Shown: piece after piece, positions 45,189-55,077 of the stretch
Numbering within the stretch: position 1 is the first letter of the stretch
Layout: every line of letters starts with the position of its first letter
From: Acidocella aromatica
Lineage (GTDB): Bacteria > Pseudomonadota > Alphaproteobacteria > Acetobacterales > Acetobacteraceae
Assembly (NCBI RefSeq): GCF_014201825.1
Contig: NZ_JACHFJ010000002.1
Coordinates: 364,053-428,052, forward strand
Reading direction: 5' to 3'
Length of the DNA: 64,000 bases
Notes under the pieces: model-generated
What the model saw: the letters and a program-made list of their open reading frames with translations, nothing else
Database searches by the model: none
What the model was told of the DNA's origin: nothing
Program-made: the position numbers and the translations under genes

Positions 45189-48100
45189 TTACGACTCCGT
45201 CTCCGGCTCCGGCTCCGTTTGGTGCGCGCTGGAGAGCAGCATGTACACCGCCGGAACCACGAACAGCGTGAACATGGTGCCGATGGACAAACCGCCCGCG
45301 ATGACCATGCCCATGGCAAAGCGCGACGCTGCCCCCGCCCCGTTGGCAAAGATCAGCGGCACGACGCCCAGCACCATGGCGGCGGTGGTCATCAGGATGG
45401 GCCGCAGACGGATATTGGCCGCGTGCTCGATAGCCGCGCGCTTCTCCATGCCCGCGAGCCGCGCCTCGTTCGCCACCTCGGTCATCAGAATGCCGTGCTT
45501 GGAGACGAGCCCCATCAGCGTCACGAGCCCGACCTCGGTATAGATGTTCAACGAGAGCCCGCCAAAGCCGAGATAGATGAAGATCAGCGCTCCGGCGATG
45601 GACATCGGCACCGAAACAAGGATGATCAGCGGGTCGCGGAACGAGTTGAACAACGCCGCCAGCGCCAGGAAGATGATGATGATGGCGAAGACAAAGGTCA
45701 GCACGAAGGCGCTGGACGTCTGCATGTACTGGCGCAGCTCACCCGCGTAGTCGATGCTGTCGGACGGCGCCAGGATCTGCTTGGCCAGGGTTTGCAGCGT
45801 CTTCAGCGCGTCCGCCTCGGCCACGCCGGGGGCGATGACGCCTTGCAATGTTGCTGAATTCTGCTGCTGGAAGTGATTCACACTCTCCGGAATCACGCTC
45901 ATCTCGATATGCGCGATGGAGGAGAGCGGCACGTTGATGCCGTTCGACGCGAGAACGTAGTAATTGTTGAGATCGGCCACGTTGAGACGCGAGGCGCGCT
46001 CCACCTGCGGGATAACCTTATAGGAACGCCCGTCGAGATCGAAGAAGTTCACATACCCGCCGCCCAGCGCCTCGCCCAGCACAGCGCCGACCTCGGACAT
46101 GTTGAGCCCCAGCGCCGCGGCCTTGTCGCGGTCGATGACCACAGTGGCCTGGGGCTGGTCGAGCTTCAAATCGCTGTCCAGATACACGAACTTGCCGCTC
46201 TTGAGCGCCGCCTGCAGCAATTGCTGCGAAAGCGGATAGAGCTGGCTGAAGGAATCGGTCGTCTTGATAACGAACTGCACCGGAAACCCCTGCGAACCGG
46301 GCAGCGGCGGCAGCGGGAAGGCCGCCACCTTCTGCCCGGCATCCTGGGCGTAGGCATCGGCCTGCACCAGGTTCTGCACCACGGTGGCGTTGCGCCGATG
46401 GCCCCAGGGCTTCAGCACCGCGCCGATAATGTCACTGCCCGGCACGTCGATCCCGAAAGTGTGGTCAACATCCGGATAACCCAACAGCACGGCGTTGAGA
46501 TGGTCGTCCCACATCGCCTTCTGGGCCATGGTGGCATCTGGCGCGGAGGTCGAGGCCATGATCACCACGCCCTGATCCTCGATGGGCGCCAGCTCGCTCT
46601 TCGCCCCGGCTGCCAGGAAGAAGATGCTGGCAAGAACGATGACCGCGAAGGTGAGCGTGACCGGCACCGTATCCAGGCTGGAATGCAGCAGACGGGTATA
46701 GACCCGATGGATATCCTCCATCCGGTGGTCGATGAACTCAATCAGCCGCGCCTCCCAATCGCCCTTGCTGCGGTCGATATGCCGCAGGAAGCGCGAGCTG
46801 AGCATGGGCGTGAGCGTCAGGGCGATCAGCGCCGAGATCGTCACCGCCCCCGCCAGGGTAAAGGCAAATTCGGTGAACAGCGCGCCGGTGAGGCCGGACT
46901 GGAAGCCGATCGGCACGTAAACCGCGATCAGCACCACCGTCATGGCGATAATCGGCCCGCCCAACTCACCCGCCGCCACGCGCGCCGCGGCGATGGGCTT
47001 TTCCCCCATGTCCAGATGCCGGTTGACGTTCTCCACCACGATGATGGCGTCGTCCACCACCAGGCCGATGGCCAGCACCAGCGCCAGCAAGGTGAGCAGG
47101 TTGATGGAGAAGCCGAGCGCGCCCATCATCGCGAAGGTGCCGATCAGCGAGAGCGGAATCGCCACCACCGGGATCAGCACCGAGCGCGGCGAGCCGAGGA
47201 AGGCGAACACCACCAACGTCACGATGGCCAGAGCCTCGGCCAGCGTGGTCACCACCTCGTCGATGGAGGCATTCACGAAGGCCGTGGAGTCATACACGAT
47301 ATTGGCGCTCAGCCCGCTCGGCAGCTCGGCCTGGATGCTGGGGAACACCTTGCGCACGCCCGAGATCACGCTCAGCAGATTGGCAGAGGGCGCGACCTTA
47401 ATGCCGATATATACGCCCTGCTTGTTGTCGAAAGTGACGTGCTGCTCATAGGAATCCGCGCCAAGCTCAACCTTGGCAACGTCCTTGAGCCGGATGATCG
47501 CGCCGTTTTGCTGCTTGATGATGAGCTGGCCGAACTCCTCGGGCGTATGCAGCCCGGTGGTGGCGTTCAGCGTCACCTGCGTCATCGTGCCCTTGGTGTT
47601 GCCCAGCGCCGAGATGAAGTCATTGGCGGCAAGCACCGTCCACACATCGGAGGCGGTGAGCTGGTAGGAGGCAAGCTTGCGCGGGTCCAGCCAGACACGC
47701 ATGGCGTAGTTCTGCGCGCCCAGGATTTCGGCGGTCTGCACGCCATTCACCGCCTGCAAGGCGGGCTGGGCCACGCGGGTCACGTAGTCGGTAATCTGGC
47801 TGGCGGTAAGCTTGGCGCTGCGGAAGCCAATATACATGGCGTCCACTTCCTGGCCCACGGCGAGCGTCATCACCGGCGGCTCGGTGGCCGAGGGGAACTG
47901 GTTCAGCACCGAACTCACCTGCGCCTGAACCTCGGTCAGCGCCTTGTCCGGATCGTGGTTGAGCACGAGGTAGAGCGTGATGGTGCTGGTGCTCGTCTGG
48001 CTCGACGAGGTCATGTAGTCGATGCCATCCACCTGCGAGACCGCCTTTTCCAGCGGCGTGGTCACAAAGCCCGCCACCGTGTCCGGCGAGGCGCCGGGAT

Positions 48101-48254
48101 AGGTGGTGGTGATGGTGATCGTGGCGTTTTCCGTCTTGGGGAATTGCTGCACCGGCAGGGTGAACACGGCGCGCAGGCCAAGCACCAGCACCAGCACACT
48201 GACGGCAATGGAAAGAACCGGCCGGGCGATGAAGAGATCTGTGAACCGCTTCAT
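45189..48254 (-). CDS. RND efflux pump, inner-membrane transporter (HAE1/AcrB type)
   Basis: A 1021-residue proton-driven transporter with twelve membrane segments and two large periplasmic loops. The start MKRFTDLFIARPVLSIAVS, the proton-relay Asp pair in LAIGLVVDDAIIVVENV, and LRPILMTTAAMVLGVVPL are family hallmarks. The pump works with the adaptor 5 nt upstream and the outer-membrane channel before that. Substrates cannot be told. The sequence resembles the MexI/MexW-type branch more than AcrB (impression only). Confidence 0.95.
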   Translation of the reverse strand: MKRFTDLFIARPVLSIAVSVLVLVLGLRAVFTLPVQQFPKTENATITITTTYPGASPDTVAGFVTTPLEKAVSQVDGIDYMTSSSQTSTSTITLYLVLNHDPDKALTEVQAQVSSVLNQFPSATEPPVMTLAVGQEVDAMYIGFRSAKLTASQITDYVTRVAQPALQAVNGVQTAEILGAQNYAMRVWLDPRKLASYQLTASDVWTVLAANDFISALGNTKGTMTQVTLNATTGLHTPEEFGQLIIKQQNGAIIRLKDVAKVELGADSYEQHVTFDNKQGVYIGIKVAPSANLLSVISGVRKVFPSIQAELPSGLSANIVYDSTAFVNASIDEVVTTLAEALAIVTLVVFAFLGSPRSVLIPVVAIPLSLIGTFAMMGALGFSINLLTLLALVLAIGLVVDDAIIVVENVNRHLDMGEKPIAAARVAAGELGGPIIAMTVVLIAVYVPIGFQSGLTGALFTEFAFTLAGAVTISALIALTLTPMLSSRFLRHIDRSKGDWEARLIEFIDHRMEDIHRVYTRLLHSSLDTVPVTLTFAVIVLASIFFLAAGAKSELAPIEDQGVVIMASTSAPDATMAQKAMWDDHLNAVLLGYPDVDHTFGIDVPGSDIIGAVLKPWGHRRNATVVQNLVQADAYAQDAGQKVAAFPLPPLPGSQGFPVQFVIKTTDSFSQLYPLSQQLLQAALKSGKFVYLDSDLKLDQPQATVVIDRDKAAALGLNMSEVGAVLGEALGGGYVNFFDLDGRSYKVIPQVERASRLNVADLNNYYVLASNGINVPLSSIAHIEMSVIPESVNHFQQQNSATLQGVIAPGVAEADALKTLQTLAKQILAPSDSIDYAGELRQYMQTSSAFVLTFVFAIIIIFLALAALFNSFRDPLIILVSVPMSIAGALIFIYLGFGGLSLNIYTEVGLVTLMGLVSKHGILMTEVANEARLAGMEKRAAIEHAANIRLRPILMTTAAMVLGVVPLIFANGAGAASRFAMGMVIAGGLSIGTMFTLFVVPAVYMLLSSAHQTEPEPETES

Positions 48255-48259
48255 CGCGC

Positions 48260-49402
48260 TTACTCGTTCGGCGGGTTGGGCGTGGCGCTGTTGGGCGGCT
48301 GCACGCTGTTGTTAATGCTCACCACCGCGCCGTTGCGCAGCTTCACCTGCCCGGCCGTCACCACGACATCACCCGGCTGCACGCCCGAGAGCACCGCCAC
48401 CTGATCGCCGCGCGTGTCGCCCAGCGTGACGAAGACCTGCTCCGCCACCAGCGCCGGCTTGCCCTTGGCATCCTGCCCATGACGGACGATGAACACCGTG
48501 TCCCCGTACGAGCTGTAGGTAATGGCGGTCTGCGGCAGCGTCACGTAACTAGCCGGCGCGCCAGTGGCGACGCTCAGGCTGGCGAACATGCCCGGGCGGA
48601 GCAGCAGCTTGCCGTTGGGCACGGTGGCGCGCACGGCGACGCTGCGCGTATCCTGGTCCACCTGCGCACCGATGGCCGAGACCGTGGCGGTGAAGCTCTG
48701 CCCCGGATAGGCGTCGAGGCTCAGATTGACTGTCTGCCCCGGCTGCACCTCGCTCAGCGTCCGCTGCGGCAGGTAGAAATCGACATAAAGCGGGTCGAGC
48801 TGCTCCAGCGTGACGATCTCGGTGCCCGGCGAGATATACTGGCCGATATCCACCTTGCGGATGCCCAGCCGCCCGGCGAAGGGCGCGCGGATCACCTTCT
48901 CCGCCATCAACGCCTGCTGCGCCGCCACCTGGGCCTGGGCTGCGGCCAGGGTTTCACGGTCGGAATCCAGCGTCGCCTGAGAGACGGCGCTGGCGGCGAA
49001 CTGCTTCTGGTCGCGGGCGTAATTGATCGCGTCGAGCTTGGCGGTCGCCTGCAGCTGCGCCAGCACCGCCGGGTCGTTGTTCGGGCGCAGCGTGGCCAGC
49101 ACCTGGCCCTTCTGCACATCCGCGCCGGACTCGAAATTGATCGTGTCGATAATCCCGCTCACCTCGGCCGAGAGCGCCGCGCCATTGATGGCGGTGATGG
49201 AGCCGACCGATTGCAGTTGCGGCTGCCAGGGGCTTGCCTCGGCGGTGATGGTCGCCACCGTCTGCACCTGATTGGCGAAGCCCTTGAGGAATTGCCCGAT
49301 CATGAAGCTGCGCAGCGCGCCATAGCCGAACACCAGGGCGAACAGCACGGCGACACTGACAAGCATGATGACCATGCGCTTGGTGGGATTGGGCTTGCTC
49401 AT
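48260..49402 (-). CDS. RND efflux periplasmic adaptor (MFP)
   Basis: A 380-residue membrane-fusion protein with one N-terminal membrane segment (about 10-28). The lipoyl half-motifs are split by an alpha hairpin (SGADVQKGQVLATL; VIRAPFAGRLGIRKVDIGQY), followed by beta-barrel and membrane-proximal domains. It bridges the inner-membrane pump and the outer-membrane channel. It lies 13 nt after the channel gene. Confidence 0.94.
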   Translation of the reverse strand: MSKPNPTKRMVIMLVSVAVLFALVFGYGALRSFMIGQFLKGFANQVQTVATITAEASPWQPQLQSVGSITAINGAALSAEVSGIIDTINFESGADVQKGQVLATLRPNNDPAVLAQLQATAKLDAINYARDQKQFAASAVSQATLDSDRETLAAAQAQVAAQQALMAEKVIRAPFAGRLGIRKVDIGQYISPGTEIVTLEQLDPLYVDFYLPQRTLSEVQPGQTVNLSLDAYPGQSFTATVSAIGAQVDQDTRSVAVRATVPNGKLLLRPGMFASLSVATGAPASYVTLPQTAITYSSYGDTVFIVRHGQDAKGKPALVAEQVFVTLGDTRGDQVAVLSGVQPGDVVVTAGQVKLRNGAVVSINNSVQPPNSATPNPPNE

Positions 49403-49415
49403 TCTGCCGGTATCC

Positions 49416-50915
49416 TCATGGAATCACGCCGCAACAGCTTTGGGTCACATCCTGGCGGTGCCACCAGCCGCCACCCACCGCCTGATACAGCGCGGCGGTG
49501 TCGGCCAGACGGGTGGCGCGGGCCTTGGCCTGGGCCAGCACGGCGTTCTGGTAGGTGGTTTGCGCGCTCAGCACGGCGGTAAAGGGCTGTCCGCCAAGCT
49601 GATACTGCGCCTGGGTCACTTTCAGGCTGGCATCGGCGGCGCTGGCTGCATCATCGGCCGCCTGCTGCTCGGTCCCGTCGTATTGCAGCGCCGCCAGCAC
49701 GTCCGCCACGTTCTGGAAGGCGGTGATCACGGTGTTCTTGTACTGCCCGGCCGAGGCGCGCATTGCGGCGATCGCGGCCTTGCGCTGGGCCGCGAGCTGC
49801 CCGCCCTCGAACAAAGGCTGGGTCACGCCGGCGGCAAGGCTCCACAGCAAGGTCTGCGGCGTGAACAGCATGGCGGTATCGACGCCCTGATGCCCGATCT
49901 GTCCCGAGAGGGTGATTTGCGGCAGCATCTGGGCATCGGCGACGCCCACATTGGCCGTCGCCGTATGCAGCTGCGCCGCGGCGGCGCGGATATCCGGCCG
50001 CTGCGCCACCAGCGCCGAGGGCAGGCTCACCGGCAAATCCGCCGGGAGCTGCAGGCTGTCCAGCGTGAAATCCTGCGGCTGGAAATCGCCGGGGAAGGTG
50101 CCGGTGTAAGCGGCGAGCTGGTTCTGCGCCTGGGCGAGCTGCGATTGCAGGGGCGGCAACGTCGCCACCGCTTGCGCCAGCTGCGCCTGCTGCTGCAACA
50201 CCTGCGCCTGCGCCACGCCGCCCAGGCTCACCTGCTTCTGCAAAATCCCCAGGAGCTGCTGCTCCGAGGCGATGACTTGGTTCGTGGCGTCGATCTGCGC
50301 GTGCAGCGAGGCCACGCTCACCGCCGAGGTGACGATATTCGCCGTCAGCGTGAGATAGGCAGCCTCCAGCTCGTCACGCTGATATTCCGCCTGCGCCGCC
50401 TGCCCCTCGATGGTACGCCGCGCCTCACCCCAGATATCCAGCGCGTAGGAGACGGAGAGCGATGCGTTGTAGAGCGTATAGGGGCGCAGCTTGGTATCCC
50501 CGCCGCCCTGGGAGAACGCGGCCGTGACAGCCGAGGATGCCTGATTGCGCTCGGCGTTGAACGTGCCGGAAACAGTGGGCAGCAGTAGCCCCTGGTCGCT
50601 GCGCAGCGTTTCCTCGGCTTGCAGCAGCGTCGCCTGCGCGGCGTCGAGGCTCGGGTTATTGGCAAGTGCCGTGCCGATCAGCGCGTTGAGCTGCGGGCTG
50701 CGATAAAGCGCCCACCAATCGCCCGCGATATCCGCCCCAGGGTTGAAACGCTGCGCCACGCCGCCCGCAGCCTCGGTGGCGGCGGGCAAGGGCTCCCGCG
50801 TCAAATTCGTTTCGGGTGCCGCTGGCGTGTGGAAATCCGGCCCCACGGCGCAGCCCGGCAGCGCCAAGACAAGCGCCATGCGGGATACAGCCCTGCGGAA
50901 ACTCGTTAGTTTCAT
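49416..50915 (-). CDS. Outer-membrane efflux lipoprotein, NodT/OprM type
   Basis: A 499-residue TolC-like channel with a lipobox LPGC (Cys22), followed by AVGPDFHTPAAP, the usual start of NodT-family lipoproteins. Two copies of the helical repeat (NPSLDAAQATLLQAEETLRSDQG; RPDIRAAAAQLHTATANVGVA, each within one repeat) are visible. It is the first gene of the efflux operon and starts 68 nt from a 16-bp palindrome. Confidence 0.93.
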   Translation of the reverse strand: MKLTSFRRAVSRMALVLALPGCAVGPDFHTPAAPETNLTREPLPAATEAAGGVAQRFNPGADIAGDWWALYRSPQLNALIGTALANNPSLDAAQATLLQAEETLRSDQGLLLPTVSGTFNAERNQASSAVTAAFSQGGGDTKLRPYTLYNASLSVSYALDIWGEARRTIEGQAAQAEYQRDELEAAYLTLTANIVTSAVSVASLHAQIDATNQVIASEQQLLGILQKQVSLGGVAQAQVLQQQAQLAQAVATLPPLQSQLAQAQNQLAAYTGTFPGDFQPQDFTLDSLQLPADLPVSLPSALVAQRPDIRAAAAQLHTATANVGVADAQMLPQITLSGQIGHQGVDTAMLFTPQTLLWSLAAGVTQPLFEGGQLAAQRKAAIAAMRASAGQYKNTVITAFQNVADVLAALQYDGTEQQAADDAASAADASLKVTQAQYQLGGQPFTAVLSAQTTYQNAVLAQAKARATRLADTAALYQAVGGGWWHRQDVTQSCCGVIP

Positions 50916-50982
50916 AACTATCAGCTACCGGCCTTTCCGAAACCCGTCAAGCACAGCTTTTCTGCCGCCTATCCATGTAACA

Positions 50983-50998
50983 GAAACTTGTAAGTTTC
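50983..50998. promoter_or_regulatory. Palindromic operator candidate of the efflux locus
   Basis: GAAACTTGTAAGTTTC is a perfect 7-bp inverted repeat around GT in the 106-bp region between the channel gene and the tetR gene. Size and symmetry suit a TetR-family dimer, so binding could repress both directions. Confidence 0.6.
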
Positions 50999-51021
50999 CG
51001 ATTTTAGCGGCATAAGAGGAT

Positions 51022-51687
51022 ATGGCAGGCCAAAATCCCAATAAAACAACAAAGTTAACCAGAGAAAAACAAAATATAGACGCGGATGCCGATCCGCGCC
51101 TGGTGAAGCTGTTTGAGGCGGCAGAGAGCGTGTTTCTCGCCAAGGGCTACCACGCCGCCACCATGGACGAAGTGGCCAAGGCCGCCGGCATGTCGAAGAA
51201 AACAGTTTATGCGCTGATCTCCTCAAAAGCCGATCTGTTCACCTCGCTGCTGACACATCACCAGTCACTGCTGAAATTCCCCGAGCCCGAACCTGACTGG
51301 ACACCGCAGGACATTCTCGTCGCGCATCTGCTCACCTTGGCGCGCTTCCTGCTCTCTCCCTCGCAGATCGCCATTCTACGCCTGATCATGGCCGAGTACA
51401 CGCACAGCCCGGATTTTGGCCGGGTCTTCATGCGCAACCGGGTGATCAAGGCGAAATCAAAGCTAGAATCCTGCCTGAGCGAGCTGGCGATCAACCATGG
51501 CATCTGCGCTCCCGAGGCCAAGGAATACGCGGCCATGCTGTTCGGCATGGCGATCGGCGAGTTCCATCTTAGTACACTGATCGGTTTCCGCGCCCCGCCC
51601 AGCAAGCAGGCATTGGAGGCACGGGTGCGCCGCGCGGTGGATATCTTCTGCGCCGGGTGCTGCCCCTGCGCCGAAACGCCGGAATAG
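51022..51687 (+). CDS. TetR/AcrR family transcriptional regulator
   Basis: A 221-residue regulator. The N-terminal helix-turn-helix (about 27-73) reads LFEAAESVFLAKGYHAATMD then EVAKAAGMSKKTVYALISSK. The C-terminal ligand-binding domain has a TetR_C-like form. The start has AGAGG close upstream. It is divergent from the efflux operon and probably represses it until a pump substrate binds (inference from layout). Confidence 0.92.
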   Translation: MAGQNPNKTTKLTREKQNIDADADPRLVKLFEAAESVFLAKGYHAATMDEVAKAAGMSKKTVYALISSKADLFTSLLTHHQSLLKFPEPEPDWTPQDILVAHLLTLARFLLSPSQIAILRLIMAEYTHSPDFGRVFMRNRVIKAKSKLESCLSELAINHGICAPEAKEYAAMLFGMAIGEFHLSTLIGFRAPPSKQALEARVRRAVDIFCAGCCPCAETPE

Positions 51688-51873
51688 TTACGGCGCGTCC
51701 TCGTCGTCGGCCCGCTCCAGCGCCACCACATCGGTGTCGATCAACACCTTGCCCGCGTGCTCGAACATCACCGTCACGCGGTTGCCGAGGGCGCTTTGCA
51801 CCTGCCCCAGCCCCCAATCGGGCTGGCGCGGATGGCGGACGTAATCGCCAGGGGCGAATTCAGAGCGTTCCAT
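51688..51873 (-). CDS. DUF3553 domain protein
   Basis: A 61-residue protein, MERSEFAPGDYVRHPRQPDW followed by GLGQVQSALGNRVTVMFEHAGKV in part, which fits the small DUF3553 family and looks like an SH3-type beta barrel. ATG 51873 lies within the last codons of the upstream pseudouridine synthase gene (14-nt overlap). The same frame open further upstream is only antisense-like noise. Function unknown. Confidence 0.82.
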   Translation of the reverse strand: MERSEFAPGDYVRHPRQPDWGLGQVQSALGNRVTVMFEHAGKVLIDTDVVALERADDEDAP

Positions 51874-52495
51874 GGCAAGCCTCCACCAGTTGGCGCATAT
51901 GCTCCGGCACGGGGGCCGTGGCCTCCACCGGCGGGTCCAGCGGCAATACGATGTGCCGCGCCAGCAGATGCAGCCGCCCTGTCCCACCGCCATACACCGC
52001 ATCGCCGATAATCGGATGGCCCAGCACCGCCGCATGAGCGCGGATCTGGTGCGTGCGCCCGGTTTTGGGATGAAACGCCACCAGCGCTACCGCGCCATTA
52101 TCGCCCAGCACTCGGTACTCCGTCACCGCCGCGTCGCCCGTTTTATCCGGCGCCATCTTCCAGGCGCGGCCTTTTGTATGCTTGGCCAAGGGCTGGTCGA
52201 TGACGCCTTCCCGCGCCCCCGGCACGCCCGAAACCACGGCCCAATAGGTTTTTTGCACCCGCCCTTCGGCAAACAAACGCTGCGCTTCGAGCAAAAAACT
52301 CTTCTTCAGCGCGATGACGAGGCAGCCCGCCGTATCCTGGTCCAGCCGGTGAGCGAGCCACGGGCCGTTCTTGCCCTGGCGCCATTGCGGGAAATAATCC
52401 TCGACACTCGGCCCGCCCGCCCGGCCCGGATGCACCGGCAGCCCGGCGGGCTTGTCGATCACCAGGGCGCGGCGGTCCTGGTAGAGGATGTTCAT
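51860..52495 (-). CDS. RluA family pseudouridine synthase
   Basis: A 211-residue synthase that isomerises uridine in rRNA or tRNA. VIDKPAGLPVHP, the catalytic Asp52 in HRLDQDTAG, and HPKTGRTHQIRAH with GDAVYGG mark the family. There is no S4 domain, so it is an RluA-subfamily short form; the target base is not evident. ATG 52495 overlaps the GNAT gene as ATGA. Confidence 0.92.
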   Translation of the reverse strand: MNILYQDRRALVIDKPAGLPVHPGRAGGPSVEDYFPQWRQGKNGPWLAHRLDQDTAGCLVIALKKSFLLEAQRLFAEGRVQKTYWAVVSGVPGAREGVIDQPLAKHTKGRAWKMAPDKTGDAAVTEYRVLGDNGAVALVAFHPKTGRTHQIRAHAAVLGHPIIGDAVYGGGTGRLHLLARHIVLPLDPPVEATAPVPEHMRQLVEACHGTL

Positions 52496-53091
52496 CCGCG
52501 CAGGTGCTTGGGCACGGTCAGCCCCAGCCGGGTCGGGATGTCCCATTCCTCGCGGGCGCGGCGGTATTCCGTGAACCCGGCGGCGATGTAGTTGGGCAAC
52601 GCGCGCGGGTGGTCGGCCGAGCAGGTATTCACGGTCATGCCCGAAAGCTGGCTGGACCCGCCGATGAATACCGAATCCACCGCCGCGTCGAGGAACTTCC
52701 GCCCCAGCCCGCGCCCGATATAGTCCGGCTTCAGCCCGAAATAGTTGAGGTTGACGAACGGCCAGTGCGAGGCGTCGGTCTCGAAGAACCCGGCCTCCTG
52801 CCCATTCACGCGCAGCACATAGGTGCTCACGCTGGGGCGGGCGAGGTGCCGCGCGAGCTGGTCGTCAGGCATCATCCGGCGCAGCCACCACAGCCAGGGC
52901 GTGCCGACATCGTTATACAGCCTGCGGTAATCCGGCACGCTGAGCCGCTCGCGGGTCAGCATAACACCCGGCGGCATGATCGCGGGCGGACGCTCGGGCG
53001 TGCGCAGCATGCGCAGGAACACCACGGTTACGAGCGCGCGCTCCGTCGTCTCACCGGGCAACGGGCGCGCATAGTCCATGGTATCGTCCAT
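52492..53091 (-). CDS. GNAT family N-acetyltransferase
   Basis: A 199-residue protein with a GNAT core: STYVLRVNGQEAGFFETD, LNYFGLKPDYIGRGLGRKFL (acetyl-CoA loop) and VNTCSADHPRALPNYIAAGF. Acceptor unknown. The ATG at 53091 overlaps the rpoD stop by one base (TAATG); ATG 53079 is an alternative. Coupling to rpoD is likely positional. Confidence 0.87.
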   Translation of the reverse strand: MDDTMDYARPLPGETTERALVTVVFLRMLRTPERPPAIMPPGVMLTRERLSVPDYRRLYNDVGTPWLWWLRRMMPDDQLARHLARPSVSTYVLRVNGQEAGFFETDASHWPFVNLNYFGLKPDYIGRGLGRKFLDAAVDSVFIGGSSQLSGMTVNTCSADHPRALPNYIAAGFTEYRRAREEWDIPTRLGLTVPKHLRG

Positions 53092-54995
53092 TAGTCGTCA
53101 AGGAAGCTGCGCAGCTTGCGGGACCGGGAGGGGTGCTTGAGCTTGCGCAGCGCCTTCGCCTCGATCTGGCGGATACGCTCACGGGTGACGTTGAACTGCT
53201 GGCCGACCTCTTCCAGCGTGTGGTCGGTGTTCATGCCAATGCCAAAGCGCATGCGCAGCACGCGCTCCTCACGCGGGGTGAGCGAGGAGAGCACGCGCGT
53301 CGCGGCCTCGCGCAGATTGGCCTGCACGGCGGCGTCCAGCGGGATGATCGCGCCCTTATCCTCGATGAAGTCGCCCAGATGGCTGTCTTCCTCGTCGCCG
53401 ATCGGCGTTTCCAGCGAGATCGGCTCCTTGGCGATCTTCAGCACCTTGCGCACCTTCTCCAGCGGCATGCCAAGCTTCTCGGCCAGCTCCTCCGGGGTCG
53501 GCTCGCGGCCGATCTCGTGCAGCATCTGGCGGCTGGTGCGGACCAGCTTGTTGATCGTCTCGATCATATGCACCGGGATACGGATGGTGCGGGCCTGGTC
53601 GGCGATGGAGCGGGTAATGGCCTGACGGATCCACCAAGTGGCGTAGGTGGAGAACTTGTAGCCGCGGCGGTACTCGAATTTATCCACCGCCTTCATCAGA
53701 CCGATATTGCCCTCCTGGATCAGGTCTAGGAACTGCAAGCCACGATTGGTGTATTTCTTGGCGATGGAAATCACGAGACGCAGATTGGCCTCGATCATCT
53801 CCTTCTTCGCGCGGGTGGAGTCACGCTCACCGCGCGAGACGGTGGTGTAAACCCGTCGGAACTCCTCGATCGGCAACCCGGCCTCGGCGGCCACCTTGCC
53901 GATCTGCGCGCGCAGCTCGGTCGCCTGTCCCTCGTGCTTCTTGGCGAATTCCTTCCAGCCCCGGCCCGGCAGCTCGGAGACATATTGCAGCCAGCCCGGG
54001 TCCATCTCACGGCCACGGTAATGCTGCAGGAACTCGTCGCGCGTCACCTTGGTGTTTTCGGCCAGACGAAGCAGCTGCCCCTCCAGCCCGTTCAGGCGCT
54101 GGTTCAGCACCTTCAGCTGGGCCACCAGCTCCTCAATGCGGTTATTATGCAGCCGGATCTGCTCGACCTTGGCCACCAGCTCATCCCGGAGCTTCTCGTA
54201 AGCCTTCTCGTTGCGGGAGTTCACATCCCCGCCAGCGGTCAGGTTCTCCAGGCGCTTGGTCTGCAGCTTGGCCAGCTTCTCGTAGAGCTTCTCGATCTCC
54301 TCGAAATGCTGGAAGATTTCCGGCTTCAGCTTTTCTTCCAGGGCGGAGAGGGACATGCCGGCACCTTCGCCCTCCTCGTCCTCCTCCACATCCTCGGACG
54401 CCTCGAAATCAGCCTCGACCGGCTCGGCGCCGTTCTGCATGGCTTCCAGGTCGATCACGTCACGCAGCAGCACGCGGCCGTTATTCAGCGCCTCATGCCA
54501 AGCGATAATGGCGCGGAAGGTGAGCGGGCTTTCGCACAGCCCGCGGATCATCATGTCCCGCCCAGCCTCGATGCGCTTGGCGATGGCGATCTCGCCCTCG
54601 CGCGAGAGCAGCTCCACCGACCCCATCTCGCGCAGATACATGCGCACCGGGTCGTCGGTACGGGAGACGGCGCTCTCGGAGATATTCCCGGCCTGCTCCT
54701 CGTCCTCGGCCAGATCCTCCTTGGGCGCGGCGGCGGTCTCGGCCTCCTCGCTCTCCTCGCTCTCCACCACCTGGATGCCCATCTCGTTGAGCATCGCCAT
54801 GATGTCCTCGATCTGCTCCGAGGAATTCTGCTCCGCGGGCAGAACCGCATTCAGCTCATCAAAGGTGATGTAGCCGCGCTCCTTGCCCTTGGCGATCAGG
54901 CGCTTAACGGCGCCGGACTGGGTGTCCAGCACATTGGCGTCGGCTTCGGCCTCGGGGGCAGCGGTCTCAGTCGTATTCGCGGGCTTGATTGCCAT
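53091..54995 (-). CDS. rpoD: RNA polymerase sigma factor RpoD (sigma 70)
   Basis: The primary sigma factor, 634 residues. Region 1.1 (about 25-85) is followed by an acidic stretch, region 1.2 ([17 protein letters not shown]), a long non-conserved acidic and helical insert, region 2 ([40 protein letters not shown]), region 3 and region 4 with [20 protein letters not shown]. Normal for an alphaproteobacterium. It follows dnaG by 82 nt. Confidence 0.98.
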   Translation of the reverse strand: MAIKPANTTETAAPEAEADANVLDTQSGAVKRLIAKGKERGYITFDELNAVLPAEQNSSEQIEDIMAMLNEMGIQVVESEESEEAETAAAPKEDLAEDEEQAGNISESAVSRTDDPVRMYLREMGSVELLSREGEIAIAKRIEAGRDMMIRGLCESPLTFRAIIAWHEALNNGRVLLRDVIDLEAMQNGAEPVEADFEASEDVEEDEEGEGAGMSLSALEEKLKPEIFQHFEEIEKLYEKLAKLQTKRLENLTAGGDVNSRNEKAYEKLRDELVAKVEQIRLHNNRIEELVAQLKVLNQRLNGLEGQLLRLAENTKVTRDEFLQHYRGREMDPGWLQYVSELPGRGWKEFAKKHEGQATELRAQIGKVAAEAGLPIEEFRRVYTTVSRGERDSTRAKKEMIEANLRLVISIAKKYTNRGLQFLDLIQEGNIGLMKAVDKFEYRRGYKFSTYATWWIRQAITRSIADQARTIRIPVHMIETINKLVRTSRQMLHEIGREPTPEELAEKLGMPLEKVRKVLKIAKEPISLETPIGDEEDSHLGDFIEDKGAIIPLDAAVQANLREAATRVLSSLTPREERVLRMRFGIGMNTDHTLEEVGQQFNVTRERIRQIEAKALRKLKHPSRSRKLRSFLDD

Positions 54996-55027
54996 GGTCA
55001 GGCGGTACTCCGGGGGAATAAGCGGGT

Positions 55028-55057
55028 CGTATATTTTACAAGGCGTCAGGTAGGCAA
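55028..55057 (-). promoter_or_regulatory. Candidate rpoD promoter in the dnaG-rpoD gap
   Basis: On the minus strand, TTGCCT (55057-55052) and TATACG (55033-55028) are 18 nt apart, about 32 nt before the rpoD start. Each matches four of six consensus bases. It would allow rpoD expression apart from dnaG. Confidence 0.45.
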
Positions 55058-55077
55058 TAAGCCTGCCTTTTTAAGGG

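Noticed and set aside
45873..48404. An 843-codon plus-strand frame over the RND pump gene
   Set aside because: Antisense shadow of the efflux transporter, with low-complexity composition and no domain.
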